The position numbers and the translations under genes are program-made. Below the pieces are notes generated by a model, which was given only the letters and a program-made list of their open reading frames with translations, had not been told where the DNA came from and ran no database searches. Of a stretch of DNA of 64,000 nucleotides, positions 24,022 through 36,910 are shown in pieces (the stretch's first letter is position 1; each line of letters opens with the position of its first letter). Origin of the DNA: Citrobacter enshiensis (GTDB taxonomy: Bacteria > Pseudomonadota > Gammaproteobacteria > Enterobacterales > Enterobacteriaceae); assembly GCF_029338175.1 (NCBI RefSeq), contig NZ_CP119862.1, positions 4,372,839 to 4,436,838 on the forward strand. The letters are read 5' to 3'.

Positions 24022-24976
24022 ATGAATAACGCGCTTCGCATTATTGGTGCCAGTGTCCTTGCCTGCTCGCTCAACACCAGCTGGGCGGCAGAGAGTGTAA
24101 CGCTGGGCGTCTCTATTCCCACGGCTACCCACAGTTTCACCCTCCGGCATCGTCTGGTGGGCCAACAAGGCCAAAGCAGATTTGGAGAAAGAGCATCCCG
24201 ATCTCAAGGTCATTGTGAAAACGGCCGCCAACGCCCCCGAACAGGCGAATCAACTGCAGGATCTGTTAACGGTCAACAAAATGAATACCCTGGTGATTTT
24301 CCCCTTTGAATCCGCAACACTGACCAAGCCAGTGGCGCAGGTGAAAGAGAAAGGCGTGTATGTCACGGTCGTGGACAGAGGGTTGACCGACACCAAAGCC
24401 CAGGATGCTTACGTCGCCGGTGACAACACCGCATTTGGCAAACTGCCTGCCGAATATCTGGCGAAGGCCATGAACGGTAAAGGCGAACTGGTCGCCTTGC
24501 GCGGCATTCCGACCACGCTGGATAACGAACGTTTTGACGCCTTCACTGCCGTTATCAAACAACACCCTGAAATGAAAATTCTTGATGCCAAATACGGCAA
24601 CTGGAACCGGGATGACGCCTTCAAAGTGATGCAAGACTTCCTCACGCGCTATAAGCATATTGATGCTGTCTGGGCTGCCGATGATGATATGGCGGTAGGC
24701 GTGCTCAAGGCCATTGACCAGGCCAAACGTGATGACATCAAAATCGTTTTTGGTGGCGCGGGTGCCAAAGGGGCGGTCAAAACGTTAATGGAGGGAAGCG
24801 ATCCACGCATCCAGGCTAACGTCTCCTATTCACCCAAGTTTATCTACGATGCGATCAAGCTGACCGCAGAGGCGCGCCTGCAGGGCAAGGAACTGCCTGC
24901 CAAAACCATTATTCCTTCGGTGTTGATCACCAAAGAGAATGCCAAAGATTTCTACTTCCCTGATTCGCCGTTCTGA
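24022..24976 (+). CDS. Sugar-binding periplasmic protein of CUT2 ABC transporter (frameshifted)
   Basis: This periplasmic binding protein has signal peptide [22 protein letters not shown] followed by [17 protein letters not shown]. One frame change near 24143 hides the expected [14 protein letters not shown]. The rest is clean to [12 protein letters not shown]. The pattern of [34 protein letters not shown] and [13 protein letters not shown] fits the RbsB/xylose-type family (Peripla_BP_4). The start follows TGGAGATAACTCG. A ligand cannot be assigned; the adjacent isomerase and oxidoreductase suggest a hexose, inositol or glycoside. Confidence 0.9.
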
Positions 24977-25047
24977 GTTTGTGTACCTGCGGGGTGTGGC
25001 GACTCACCCCGCAACACCCACGTTCACGTATGATGAAGGAGTTGCGC

Positions 25048-26116
25048 ATGAAAACCATCAAAGGACCCGGCTGTCTTTCTTGCACAATTTATCGGTGACC
25101 GCCCTCCCTTCGATACGTTGCAGGGGCTGGCTGGCTGGGCCGCAGGTCTGGGATTCAACGGGGTGCAGCTCCCCACCAATCATCCCCATCTGTTCGATTT
25201 GATTCAGGCGGCAGACAGCCAAACCTATTGTGACGAGGTCGCCGGGCAACTGGCAGAGCATGGGCTCGTCATCACAGAGCTTTCCACTCACCTGCAGGGA
25301 CAACTGGTGGCGGTGCATCCGGCCTATGATTCTCTGTTTGACCAGTTCGCTGCGCCAGAGATGCGGGGGAAACCGGCCGCACGTACTGAGTGGGCGGTTA
25401 ATCAACTGATGGCGGCGGCGAAGGCATCTCAGCGTCTGGGGTTAACAGCACATGCGACCTTTAGTGGAGCCTTCGCTTGGCCTTACCTTTACCCCTGGCC
25501 CCAGCGACCGGCAGGGCTTATCGATGAAGCCTTTGCCGAGCTGGCACACCGTTGGCGCCCTGTCCTGGATGCTTTTGATGAGCAAGGCGTTGACGTTTGT
25601 TATGAGCTGCACCCCGGTGAAGATCTACACGACGGGGTGACGTTCGAACGTTTTCTGGCGGCACTGGATGCGCATCCGCGAGCCAATATCCTCTATGACC
25701 CCAGCCACTTCTTATTGCAACATCTTGATTATCTGGCGTTTATCGACATATACCATCAGCGGATTAAGGCGTTTCACGTAAAAGATGCCGAGTTTCGGCC
25801 CCACCGGACGTCAGGGCGTGTACGGGGGGGTATCAGGAATGGCTGGACCGTGCAGGGCGTTTTCGCTCACTCGGTGACGGTCAGATAGACTTTACGGGCG
25901 ATTTTCTCGAAGCTGACCCAGTATGACTATTCAGGCTGGGCCGTGCTGGAGTGGGAGTGCGCCCTTAAACACCCAGAGAGCGGTGCTGCTGAAGGAGCGC
26001 AGTTTATTCGCCAGCACATCATTCGGGTGGCAGAACATGCCTTTGATGACTTTGCCAACAGCCGTCTCGATCCTGCTCAGTTGTCCACCTTGCTGGGACT
26101 GGGAGCAAAAACATGA
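25048..26116 (+). CDS. TIM-barrel sugar phosphate isomerase/epimerase family protein (frameshifted)
   Basis: This xylose-isomerase-like (AP endonuclease 2 superfamily) enzyme has about 350 residues. It starts MKTIKGP after AAGGAG; a break near 25070 hides FLAQFIGDRPPFDTLQGLAGW. The likely metal and catalytic residues lie in CYELHPGED (Glu), ILYDPSHF (Asp/His), KAFHVKDAEF (His, Asp) and AVLEWEC (Glu). More breaks occur near 25815-25835 and 25905. It ends LLGLGAKT at 26116, overlapping the next ATG by 4 bases. Homologues act on sugars, inositols or 3-keto-glycosides, with or without phosphate, so the family name does not fix the reaction. Confidence 0.85.
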
Positions 26117-27255
26117 ATCGCCGTCTGCGTCTTGGCATGGTGGGGGGAGGACAAGGTGCCTTTATCGGTGCCGTACACCGAATGGCCGCCAGGCTGGATG
26201 ATCACTACGAACTGTTAGCGGCTGCCCTCTCAGGCGATCCCGACAGAGCGGTGACCAGTGCGGCTGAACTGAGACTCCCACGCAGTTACAGCGATTTTCG
26301 CGAGATGGCGCGGCTGGAGTCTGCCCGTCCGGACGGTATAGAAGTCGTCGCTATCGTGACACCCAATCATCTGCATGCCCCTGTGGCAACCGCTTTTCTT
26401 GATGCCGGTATCCCATGTGATCTGCGATAAACCGCTGGCGCTGACGCTCGGGGAAGGACAGGCACTGGCCGCGCTGGCAAAACGGCAGCAGCGGGCTGTT
26501 TGCCGTAACGCACACCTACAGCGGATACCCGATGGTGCGCCATGCCCGCGCTCTGGTGGCTGCAGGTGAACTTGGCGAGTTGCGTTATGTGCAGGTGGGA
26601 ATATCTTCAGGACTGGCTGGCAGAACCTCTGGAAGCCAGCGGTCATCGACAGGCGGCCTGGCGTACCGACCCCGCACGGGCCGGTCAGGCAGGTTGCCTG
26701 GGTGACATCGGCACTCATGCCTGGCATCTCGCCGCCTTTGTCAGTGGTCAGTTACCGAAAGCGCTCAGCGCCGAGCTTCACACCTTTGTCCCCGGCAGGC
26801 GGGTTGATGATCATGTTCAGGTCTGGATGCGTTACCCCCAATGGCGCCCGTGGCGCATTGGTAGCGAGTCAGGTAGCCAGCGGTGAGGAAAACCGACTGG
26901 TACTGCGTATCTACGGCTCCCGCGCCAGTTTAGTCTTCAGTCAGGAGGAGCCGAACCAGCTTTGGTTTACCCCCACTTGCGGGTCAGGCACAGCGGCTGA
27001 CACGGGGACGCAGTGTAAGTTCGGCGGCAACGCATGCCACCCGTTGTGCCAGCGGGTCATCCGGAGGGCTATCTGGAAGCTTTTGCTCAGCTGTATACCG
27101 ATGCCGCACTGCGCATTCATGCCATGCAGGCAGGGGGGCCTCCCCCGTCTGAGACAGACGATCTTCCCTGTGTGGAAGAGGGGGTTAACGGCATGCGTTT
27201 TATTGATGCGGTGTTAGACAGTCACCGTGCAGGTGGTGCCTGGATACCGTTCTAA
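26113..27255 (+). CDS. Gfo/Idh/MocA family NAD(P)-dependent oxidoreductase (frameshifted)
   Basis: This sugar or polyol dehydrogenase has about 380 residues. The N-terminal Rossmann motif is [17 protein letters not shown] and the cofactor/substrate motif is CDKPLALT (EKP-like). The catalytic region is [18 protein letters not shown], with the conserved Asp and His. Breaks occur near 26410, 26490, 26600, 26845 and 26980-27035. It ends GGAWIPF-stop. The ATGA overlap with the isomerase shows coupling. Together with the ABC genes it suggests a pathway that oxidises an imported sugar and then isomerises or opens the keto product. Confidence 0.85.
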
Positions 27256-27382
27256 ATCCAAAATCGCCCATACCTCACGGAAATGAGAGCTTCCGGACAG
27301 AAGGTTTTCAACCGTAGTGTGCATGAGTTATGGAAGAGTGGTTTTGTATCGTGCCAGATGGCACTGCACTTATCAGACCCAC

Positions 27383-27417
27383 AGGCCGGATAAGGCGTGC
27401 AAACGACGCTATCCGGC
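27383..27417. repeat. REP-like palindromic element
   Basis: GCCGGATAAGGCG and CGCTATCCGGC form the imperfect palindrome typical of enteric REP sequences. It lies between the sugar operon end and the rRNA terminator. Confidence 0.8.
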
Positions 27418-27439
27418 ATTTTTCACAAACCGCAGACGC

Positions 27440-27466
27440 AAAAAAGCCCATCCGTCAGGATGGGCT
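27440..27466 (-). terminator. rRNA operon terminator
   Basis: On the minus strand AGCCCATCC, loop TGAC and GGATGGGCT are followed by TTTTT, 14 nt past the end of 5S rRNA. It matches enteric rrn T1-type terminators. Confidence 0.93.
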
Positions 27467-27480
27467 TCTTCACTTGTCTG

Positions 27481-27600
27481 ATGCCTGGCAGTTCCCTACT
27501 CTCGCATGGGGAGACCCCACACTACCATCGGCGCTACGGCGTTTCACTTCTGAGTTCGGCATGGGGTCAGGTGGGACCACCGCGCTACAGCCGCCAGGCA
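27481..27600 (-). rRNA. rrf: 5S ribosomal RNA
   Basis: This 120-nt sequence starts TGCCTGGCGGC and ends GAACTGCCAGGCAT on the minus strand, nearly identical to E. coli 5S. It follows 23S by 92 nt. No tRNA lies between 23S and 5S or after 5S. Confidence 0.97.
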
Positions 27601-27692
27601 AATTCTGTTTATCAACACACCTTACGGTCTGTCGATGTAATCTGTATCAAGCTGAATCTGATGTCTCTTCGCCAAAACACCTTTGGCGTTGT

Positions 27693-30606
<2,914 letters not shown>

Positions 30607-30839
30607 TCACAACCCGAAGGTGTTTCGTAAAAACACATCGTGTTGCGAAAATTTGAGAGACTCGAACACACCGCTTATCTGTTCTTATTACGGAGAACAG
30701 ACACAGTGTGTCGTTTCAATTTTCAGCTTGATCCAGATTTTTAAAGAGCAAAACTTCTTAATGCACTCGAAAGTACATTCAGAAGTTCATCATTCATCAG
30801 ACAATCTGTGTGAGCACTACAAAGGCAGGTTCTTTAAGG
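30607..30839 (-). other. 16S-23S internal transcribed spacer without a tRNA
   Basis: This 233-nt spacer contains the boxA-like TGCTCTTTAAAAATCTGG (about 30738-30755) and the paired processing-stem segments expected next to 23S and 16S. It contains no tRNA-Glu and no tRNA-Ile/tRNA-Ala: no TGGTTCGA T-loop or CCA-ending cloverleaf is found on either strand. Confidence 0.85.
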
Positions 30840-32403
<1,564 letters not shown>

Positions 32404-32584
32404 AAGTTTGATTGCTCAAAGAATTAAACTTCGTAATGAATTACGTATGTCACTCTTGAGACTTGGTATTCATTTTTCGTCTTGCGACGTTAAGAATCCG
32501 TATCTTCGAGTGCCCACACAGATTGTCTGATAAATTGTTAAAGAGCAGTGCGACGCGCTTCAGCGCTCTGTCGCGAGGTGGCGT

Positions 32585-32612
32585 ATATTACGCTTTCCTC
32601 TTTCAGAGTCAA
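32585..32612 (-). promoter_or_regulatory. rRNA promoter P2
   Basis: On the minus strand TTGACT (32607-32612) and TAATAT (32585-32590) are separated by 16 bp, the normal rrn P2 spacing. A boxA (TGCTCTTTAACAAT) lies just downstream in the leader. Confidence 0.9.
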
Positions 32613-32694
32613 CCCTGATTTTCAGGATTTTTCTCTTCAACCGAACCGGCTGTTTGTGTGAAGTGATTCACATCCGCCGTGTCGATGGAGGCGC

Positions 32695-32722
32695 ATTATA
32701 GGGAGTTCTCTGGCGCCCGCAA
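32695..32722 (-). promoter_or_regulatory. rRNA promoter P1
   Basis: On the minus strand TTGCGG (32717-32722) and TATAAT (32695-32700) are 16 bp apart, with the GCGCC discriminator typical of stringently controlled P1. An A/T-rich stretch (AGTCATTTTTCTGTCA) upstream suits an UP element. P1 lies 110 bases upstream of P2, as in E. coli rrn operons. Confidence 0.9.
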
Positions 32723-33266
32723 CCCTTAAATGACAGAAAAATGACTGACTGCTGCATTCCACAGCAAAACCCCGCCTTATACCAATTTACACACAGAGTT
32801 ATCCACAAAGATACCGATATTTCCATTCGCGACGACTCACTGTGCGTGTGTCTATGCCGCTGGGACTGGTCATTCATCTATACCTGACACACATTCTGCC
32901 TTCCCTCGCCCCTACATCTATTGTTCATCGCAGCAGCCCCCTTTGGTAGCAGCACGGCAATCTGCTGTTCAACGCCAGCTGCGTTAGCCCAGATCCAGCA
33001 CGACTATTCTATAGAGCACCCTTAATAAGGCAGGTTCTTGTTTTGGGCAAGCGGACAATGATCTCTTCCCATCACCAGGTGGCTCCAGTCCCGCCCCCTG
33101 ATGTTGCCGACGCGGGAGGAAAGACGCTGTGAGTGATGATGGGTGACAAGAGGTGTACTGAGAGACAGATATCGATTTTGCGTTTGTCGCCCCAGGCCGC
33201 GGCCTGTTGAGAACGATTAAAACCAACGCTTCTATATATAGAAGAGTCCCGTGCGCTATAAATGCA
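32723..33266. other. Upstream flank of the rRNA operon, no gene seen
   Basis: About 540 bases hold the upstream activating region of P1 and a perfect DnaA-box-like TTATCCACA at 32799-32807. No open frame here has a convincing start, ribosome site or family likeness. I cannot name anything else. Confidence 0.5.
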
Positions 33267-33293
33267 AAGAACCCGCCCAAAGGGCAGGTTCTT
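33267..33293 (-). terminator. Terminator-like hairpin of the DUF1471 gene
   Basis: AAGAACCcGCCC (33267-33278), AAA and GGGCaGGTTCTT (33282-33293) form a 12-bp stem with one mismatch. On the minus strand it is followed by TGCATTTATA, a weak T tract. It lies 110 nt past the end of the 33404-33673 gene. Confidence 0.55.
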
Positions 33294-33403
33294 GCTTGAT
33301 GGGTTCAGGTCGGTTTCAGACCTCTCCCACCTATTTATTCTGTTCCTGTCGCTGCCGGACATCGCCAGATGCGGTTCTTCCTCTGGCACGGGTCAGTTCA
33401 GGC

Positions 33404-33673
33404 TCACCTTTTCCGGTAAACGTTGGCAGTTCCGTGAACCTTGTTATTGGTGTTGCCAGAGGTCATCACGAAAATGTCTCCCCCTTTTTCATCTGCTTTT
33501 TTAGAAAGCTCAATTTTCGCCTCAGCAGTGCTGGTCGTACCTGATGTGGAAACTTCACCGACGTTGACATACTGATCAGCGACTTTCTCGAAGTCTCTCT
33601 GCAGCATCATTTCCGCAGCCTGCGCACTGAAAGAAAATACAGCGACTAGCGCTCCAGCAATTATCTTTTTCAT
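33404..33673 (-). CDS. DUF1471 (YdgH/BhsA/McbA-like) periplasmic protein
   Basis: This is an 89-residue exported protein with signal peptide MKKIIAGALVAVFSFSAQA. It belongs to the family of small stress or biofilm proteins such as BhsA and McbA; its typical end is ADEKGGDIFVMTSGNTNNKVHGTANVYRKR. I chose the start at 33673 because GAGGGATAT precedes it and the signal peptide begins there. The gene stands alone between the rRNA operon and an AraC-type regulator. Members respond to copper, acid or peroxide in E. coli; which signal applies here is unknown. Confidence 0.85.
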   Translation of the reverse strand: MKKIIAGALVAVFSFSAQAAEMMLQRDFEKVADQYVNVGEVSTSGTTSTAEAKIELSKKADEKGGDIFVMTSGNTNNKVHGTANVYRKR

Positions 33674-34317
33674 ATATCCCTCATCATTACTGGTTATCAC
33701 ACTTAACGACTTGTGTTTATTTTGAAGAATCAAATGATCGCTCAAAAATAGATATGCCTGATCTATGTGAAAGTGGAATAGCCATTTGCTTTATCTGTAA
33801 ATCCAAATGACCTGCATCACTCACAACACGCCAGACATCATAACTATATGAACAGTTAACGTAATACTGTCAACAATAATAAAATCACGACATACGCAAT
33901 AGATATAACGGCTATACTGACTCTGGTGAAAAAGGCAGAATAAACGATAGCCACATTAATTATCTCTACTATAAAATGCTAGTTCATTGAGAAGAAAAAG
34001 TTCTGATAAAAAGAAAAAGAAGGGGGCGATTCGTTAAGCAAAATCTCATTCATTACACATCCCGCCTTATATTACCTGACATACCCCACATCAACTAATA
34101 TTAAGAATAGCTTATCCACACAGAAACATTAAATGGTTTTATTTTTTTAAACATTTGTCATTTTATCAAAAATGAGAATAGCAAAAATATGCGGCATTGA
34201 TCACAAAAAAAAGACGGAGCGGATATAGATTTCCGTAAAATAAACGTTGTTATTGATATCGCATTATATGATTATTGAATACATCGACAGTGTCCAGTCA
34301 GTAGGAACAAAGCGTAG
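33674..34317. other. A/T-rich intergenic region
   Basis: About 640 bases contain the promoters of the divergent DUF1471 and AraC-type genes. The base composition is distinctly A/T-rich. A second perfect TTATCCACA (34112-34120) lies here. No coding sequence is supported. Confidence 0.5.
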
Positions 34318-34692
34318 ATGGCATGTTCAAAAAATAATTTATTTACAAAAGAAGTGTCCAACCAACTGATCGCATTGATTAATGAAAGACCAGAAGACAA
34401 GTTACAGATTGATGATCTTGTCACTATCTCTGGATTTTCAAAATTTTACCTGCAATCTTTTTTTAAAGCACACACGGGAATATCGCTCGGGCGCTTTATA
34501 AAGGATATCTATCTTAATCATTCTGCTCTTGAACTAGTGAACTCCCAGAATACCATTCTGAATATTGCCTTAAATGCAGGATATAGTTCACAACAATCAT
34601 ACTGTCGGGCATTTCGCAAAAAATATAACATAACCCCAGGCGAACTCAGAAAGTCAGGAATAAAAGCAGAAGATTTTATGCCTGAAAACTAA
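34318..34692 (+). CDS. MarA/SoxS-like AraC-family regulator
   Basis: This 124-residue protein consists only of a double helix-turn-helix AraC/XylS domain, like MarA, SoxS, RamA and TetD. Helix 3 of the first HTH is in ISGFSKFYLQSFFKAHTG. The second HTH has ILNIALNAGYSSQQSYCRAFRKKYNITPGELRK, the family signature. It is distinct from MarA, SoxS and RamA, so I give no symbol. It has no sensor domain and is therefore probably controlled by its abundance. The sequence is A/T-rich relative to core genes, suggesting horizontal transfer. The start ATG follows TAGGAACAAAGCG. Confidence 0.85.
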   Translation: MACSKNNLFTKEVSNQLIALINERPEDKLQIDDLVTISGFSKFYLQSFFKAHTGISLGRFIKDIYLNHSALELVNSQNTILNIALNAGYSSQQSYCRAFRKKYNITPGELRKSGIKAEDFMPEN

Positions 34693-34828
34693 ACAGCATT
34701 ATTGACTACTTTCCCAGTACGATACGCTTATTCTTAAGGTTAGTCCGTACCGTCATTCTCCGCAGTCATTTGTGGCTACTCTACTCACTCCACTCTTTGC
34801 GCAGAAATATCCCCTCAAAATGATGCAT

Positions 34829-35048
34829 AAAAAAAGACCGCACGGGCGGCGGTCAAATGATGTGTTAAGAATAGTAATTGTTTATTTCTCTTTCAGGCAC
34901 ATTTACTCACATTTCATAAACATCATCAACTCAGAAAAAAGAATCCTTTCTCTTACTTGAAGCGCCTTATGAAACATTGACAAAGTACCGTTTAAAATCT
35001 CACCATGCAATTTAATTATAATCATTATATTCCATATAGTTAAATCGT
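34829..35048 (-). ncRNA. Candidate small RNA (predicted from promoter and terminator)
   Basis: On the minus strand TTGTCT (35078-35083) and TAGAAT (35055-35060) are exactly 17 bp apart. About 220 nt downstream is a strong orphan terminator: GACCGC (34849-34854) pairs with GCGGTC (34836-34841), followed by TTTTTTT (34829-34835). No minus-strand gene between them needs this terminator. An 8-bp dyad (AATCGTTT...AAACGATT, 35043-35067) brackets the -10 and could be an operator. The transcript contains a 24-codon frame with no ribosome site. This is inference from signals only. Confidence 0.4.
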
Positions 35049-35332
35049 TTCATAATTCTAAACGATTAACTCTAGCGAGACAAATTGAATAAGGTATCCT
35101 GCATTCATTACCATTAATCAAGACATTATCGAAACAAGTAAAATTAACAGAATATTCACTAAAACTGTACCGACTCAAAACAATATATCGGGATTTATCA
35201 TCCCGTGATGACATAACCACGCGGTCCCCCTTAGTACTATTACCCCTAAACCATAACCCAGGGGTGATACGTCAACGAAAGAAGATGGGTCGAGCTTAGT
35301 TTTACCAACCCGACGGAGGGAGGAGGAATAGT

Positions 35333-35677
35333 ATGTTCCTTAATTATTTTGCACTTGGCGTTTTAATCCTGGTGTTCCTGATAGTTTTTTACGGTGTCAT
35401 CATCATTCATGACATTCCTTACGAAATCGCCAAAAAACGTAACCACCCGCATGCCGATGCCATACATGTTGCGGGATGGGTAAGTCTGTTCACTTTACAT
35501 GTACTGTGGCCGTTCCTGTGGATTTGGGCCACGTTGTATCGCCCCGACCGTGGATGGGGAATGCAACCAACACAGCAACCGCAGTATGAAAATCTGCAAT
35601 TGCGTATTGCCGAACTTGAACGGCAAGTGAAAAAGCAACAACAACACGCTGACTCTGATAACACTCAAGGCAATTAA
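35333..35677 (+). CDS. yiaW: YiaW, DUF3302 inner-membrane protein
   Basis: This 114-residue membrane protein reads [49 protein letters not shown] and is close to E. coli YiaW. It has two hydrophobic segments and a polar, glutamine-rich tail with a short coiled-coil stretch ([15 protein letters not shown]). It starts after GGAGGAGGAATAGT, a very strong ribosome site. Its stop is 2 bases from the yiaV start, as in E. coli, where the pair lies at 80 min near aldB rather than here. It is probably a partner of YiaV. Confidence 0.93.
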   Translation: MFLNYFALGVLILVFLIVFYGVIIIHDIPYEIAKKRNHPHADAIHVAGWVSLFTLHVLWPFLWIWATLYRPDRGWGMQPTQQPQYENLQLRIAELERQVKKQQQHADSDNTQGN

Positions 35678-35679
35678 TT

Positions 35680-36816
35680 GTGGATTTATTAATTATTCTG
35701 ACTTACGTGGCTCTGGCCTGGCTGGTTTTTAAAATATTCAAGATTCCTGTCAATAAATGGAGTATCCCAACAGCTGCGCTGGGCGGAATCTTTCTGGTTG
35801 GCGCCCTGATTCTATTAATGAACTATAACCACCCTTATACCTTTAAGGCGCAAAAAGCGGTGATATCCGTTCCGATTACGCCACAGGTGACGGGGATTGT
35901 TCGTAAGGTCACGGATAAGCCAAACGAACTGATCAAAAAAGGCGAAGTTCTTTTTGAACTGGACCCGACGCGCTTCCAGGCCCGCGTTGCGAGACTGGAA
36001 GCCGATATTGTCACCGCAATCCATAATGCTGATTCGCTACAGGCACAGATGGATGAAGCCATCGCAAATACCGCGACAGCAGCTGCGCAACGCGATCGCT
36101 TGTACAAAGATTACCAACGCTACTTGCAGGGCAGTAAGGCGAAGGTGAATCCGTTTTCAGAAAGCGATATTGATCATGCCCGGCAAAGCTACCTCGCTCA
36201 GGATGCGGCAGTAAAGTCATCCGTTGCTGAGCAAGCGCAAATCAAAAGCCAGCTTGATAGCCTTCTCAACGGCGAACAATCGCAAGTTGCCAGCCTGCGC
36301 GCCCAACTTGCTGAAGCAAAGTTTGATTTAGAGCAGACCGTTGTCCGTGCGCCAAGCGATGGCTACGCCACTCAGGTGTTGATCCGCCCTGGTACTTTTG
36401 CGGCAGCGCTACCATTGCGTCCGGTAATGGTGTTTATCCCCAAACAAAAACGACAGATCGTGGCGCAATTCCGCCAGAACTCATTGTTGCGTTTAAAAGC
36501 CGGTGATGAAGCTGAGATCGTATTTAACTCTTTGCCAGGTCAGGTCTTTACAGGAAAACTGGCCGGCGTGCTTCCAGCGATTCCAGGCGGTTCGTATCAG
36601 GCTCAAGGGACACTGCAATCCTTGACGGCCACGCCGGGTAGCGAAGGTGTTCTCGCTCTCATTGATCTGAACCCGGATGAGAATATTGATGCCTTACCGG
36701 ATGGTATTTACGCGCAAGTTGCCGTCTATTCAGACCATTTTTCTCATGTGGCCATTATGCGTAAAGTATTACTGCGTATGACCAGTTGGATGCATTACCT
36801 CTATCTGGACCATTAA
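35680..36816 (+). CDS. yiaV: YiaV, HlyD/EmrA-type membrane fusion protein
   Basis: This periplasmic adaptor of 378 residues begins at a GTG. One or two membrane segments lie in the first 45 residues ([18 protein letters not shown] and [17 protein letters not shown]). A lipoyl/barrel half follows ([17 protein letters not shown]), then a long coiled-coil hairpin (about residues 100-205), the second lipoyl half ([20 protein letters not shown]) and a beta-barrel. The end [19 protein letters not shown] matches E. coli YiaV. No inner-membrane pump or outer-membrane channel gene is adjacent, so its partner is elsewhere or is YiaW. Confidence 0.94.
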   Translation: MDLLIILTYVALAWLVFKIFKIPVNKWSIPTAALGGIFLVGALILLMNYNHPYTFKAQKAVISVPITPQVTGIVRKVTDKPNELIKKGEVLFELDPTRFQARVARLEADIVTAIHNADSLQAQMDEAIANTATAAAQRDRLYKDYQRYLQGSKAKVNPFSESDIDHARQSYLAQDAAVKSSVAEQAQIKSQLDSLLNGEQSQVASLRAQLAEAKFDLEQTVVRAPSDGYATQVLIRPGTFAAALPLRPVMVFIPKQKRQIVAQFRQNSLLRLKAGDEAEIVFNSLPGQVFTGKLAGVLPAIPGGSYQAQGTLQSLTATPGSEGVLALIDLNPDENIDALPDGIYAQVAVYSDHFSHVAIMRKVLLRMTSWMHYLYLDH

Positions 36817-36910
36817 GCAGTTCATTGTGCCTTGTTGATATCGGGTAATTATTTCAAGTCGTAGATCATCTACACTGGAAGCAAGGCACAATGTTTACAG
36901 AACAGACATA

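Noticed and set aside
19292..27300. Integrative element at tRNA-Phe
   Set aside because: I found no integrase, transposase, conjugation gene or copy of the tRNA 3' end at the far side. The location alone is not enough.
33029..33293. Repeats of GGCAGGTTCTT near 33030, 33285 and in the rRNA spacer at about 30825 as a mobile element
   Set aside because: The shared core is only 11 bases and the flanks differ; one copy belongs to a hairpin and another to the rRNA spacer.
34772..34960. A 62-codon frame opposite the candidate small RNA
   Set aside because: It runs through the strong terminator stem and has no ribosome site or family likeness.
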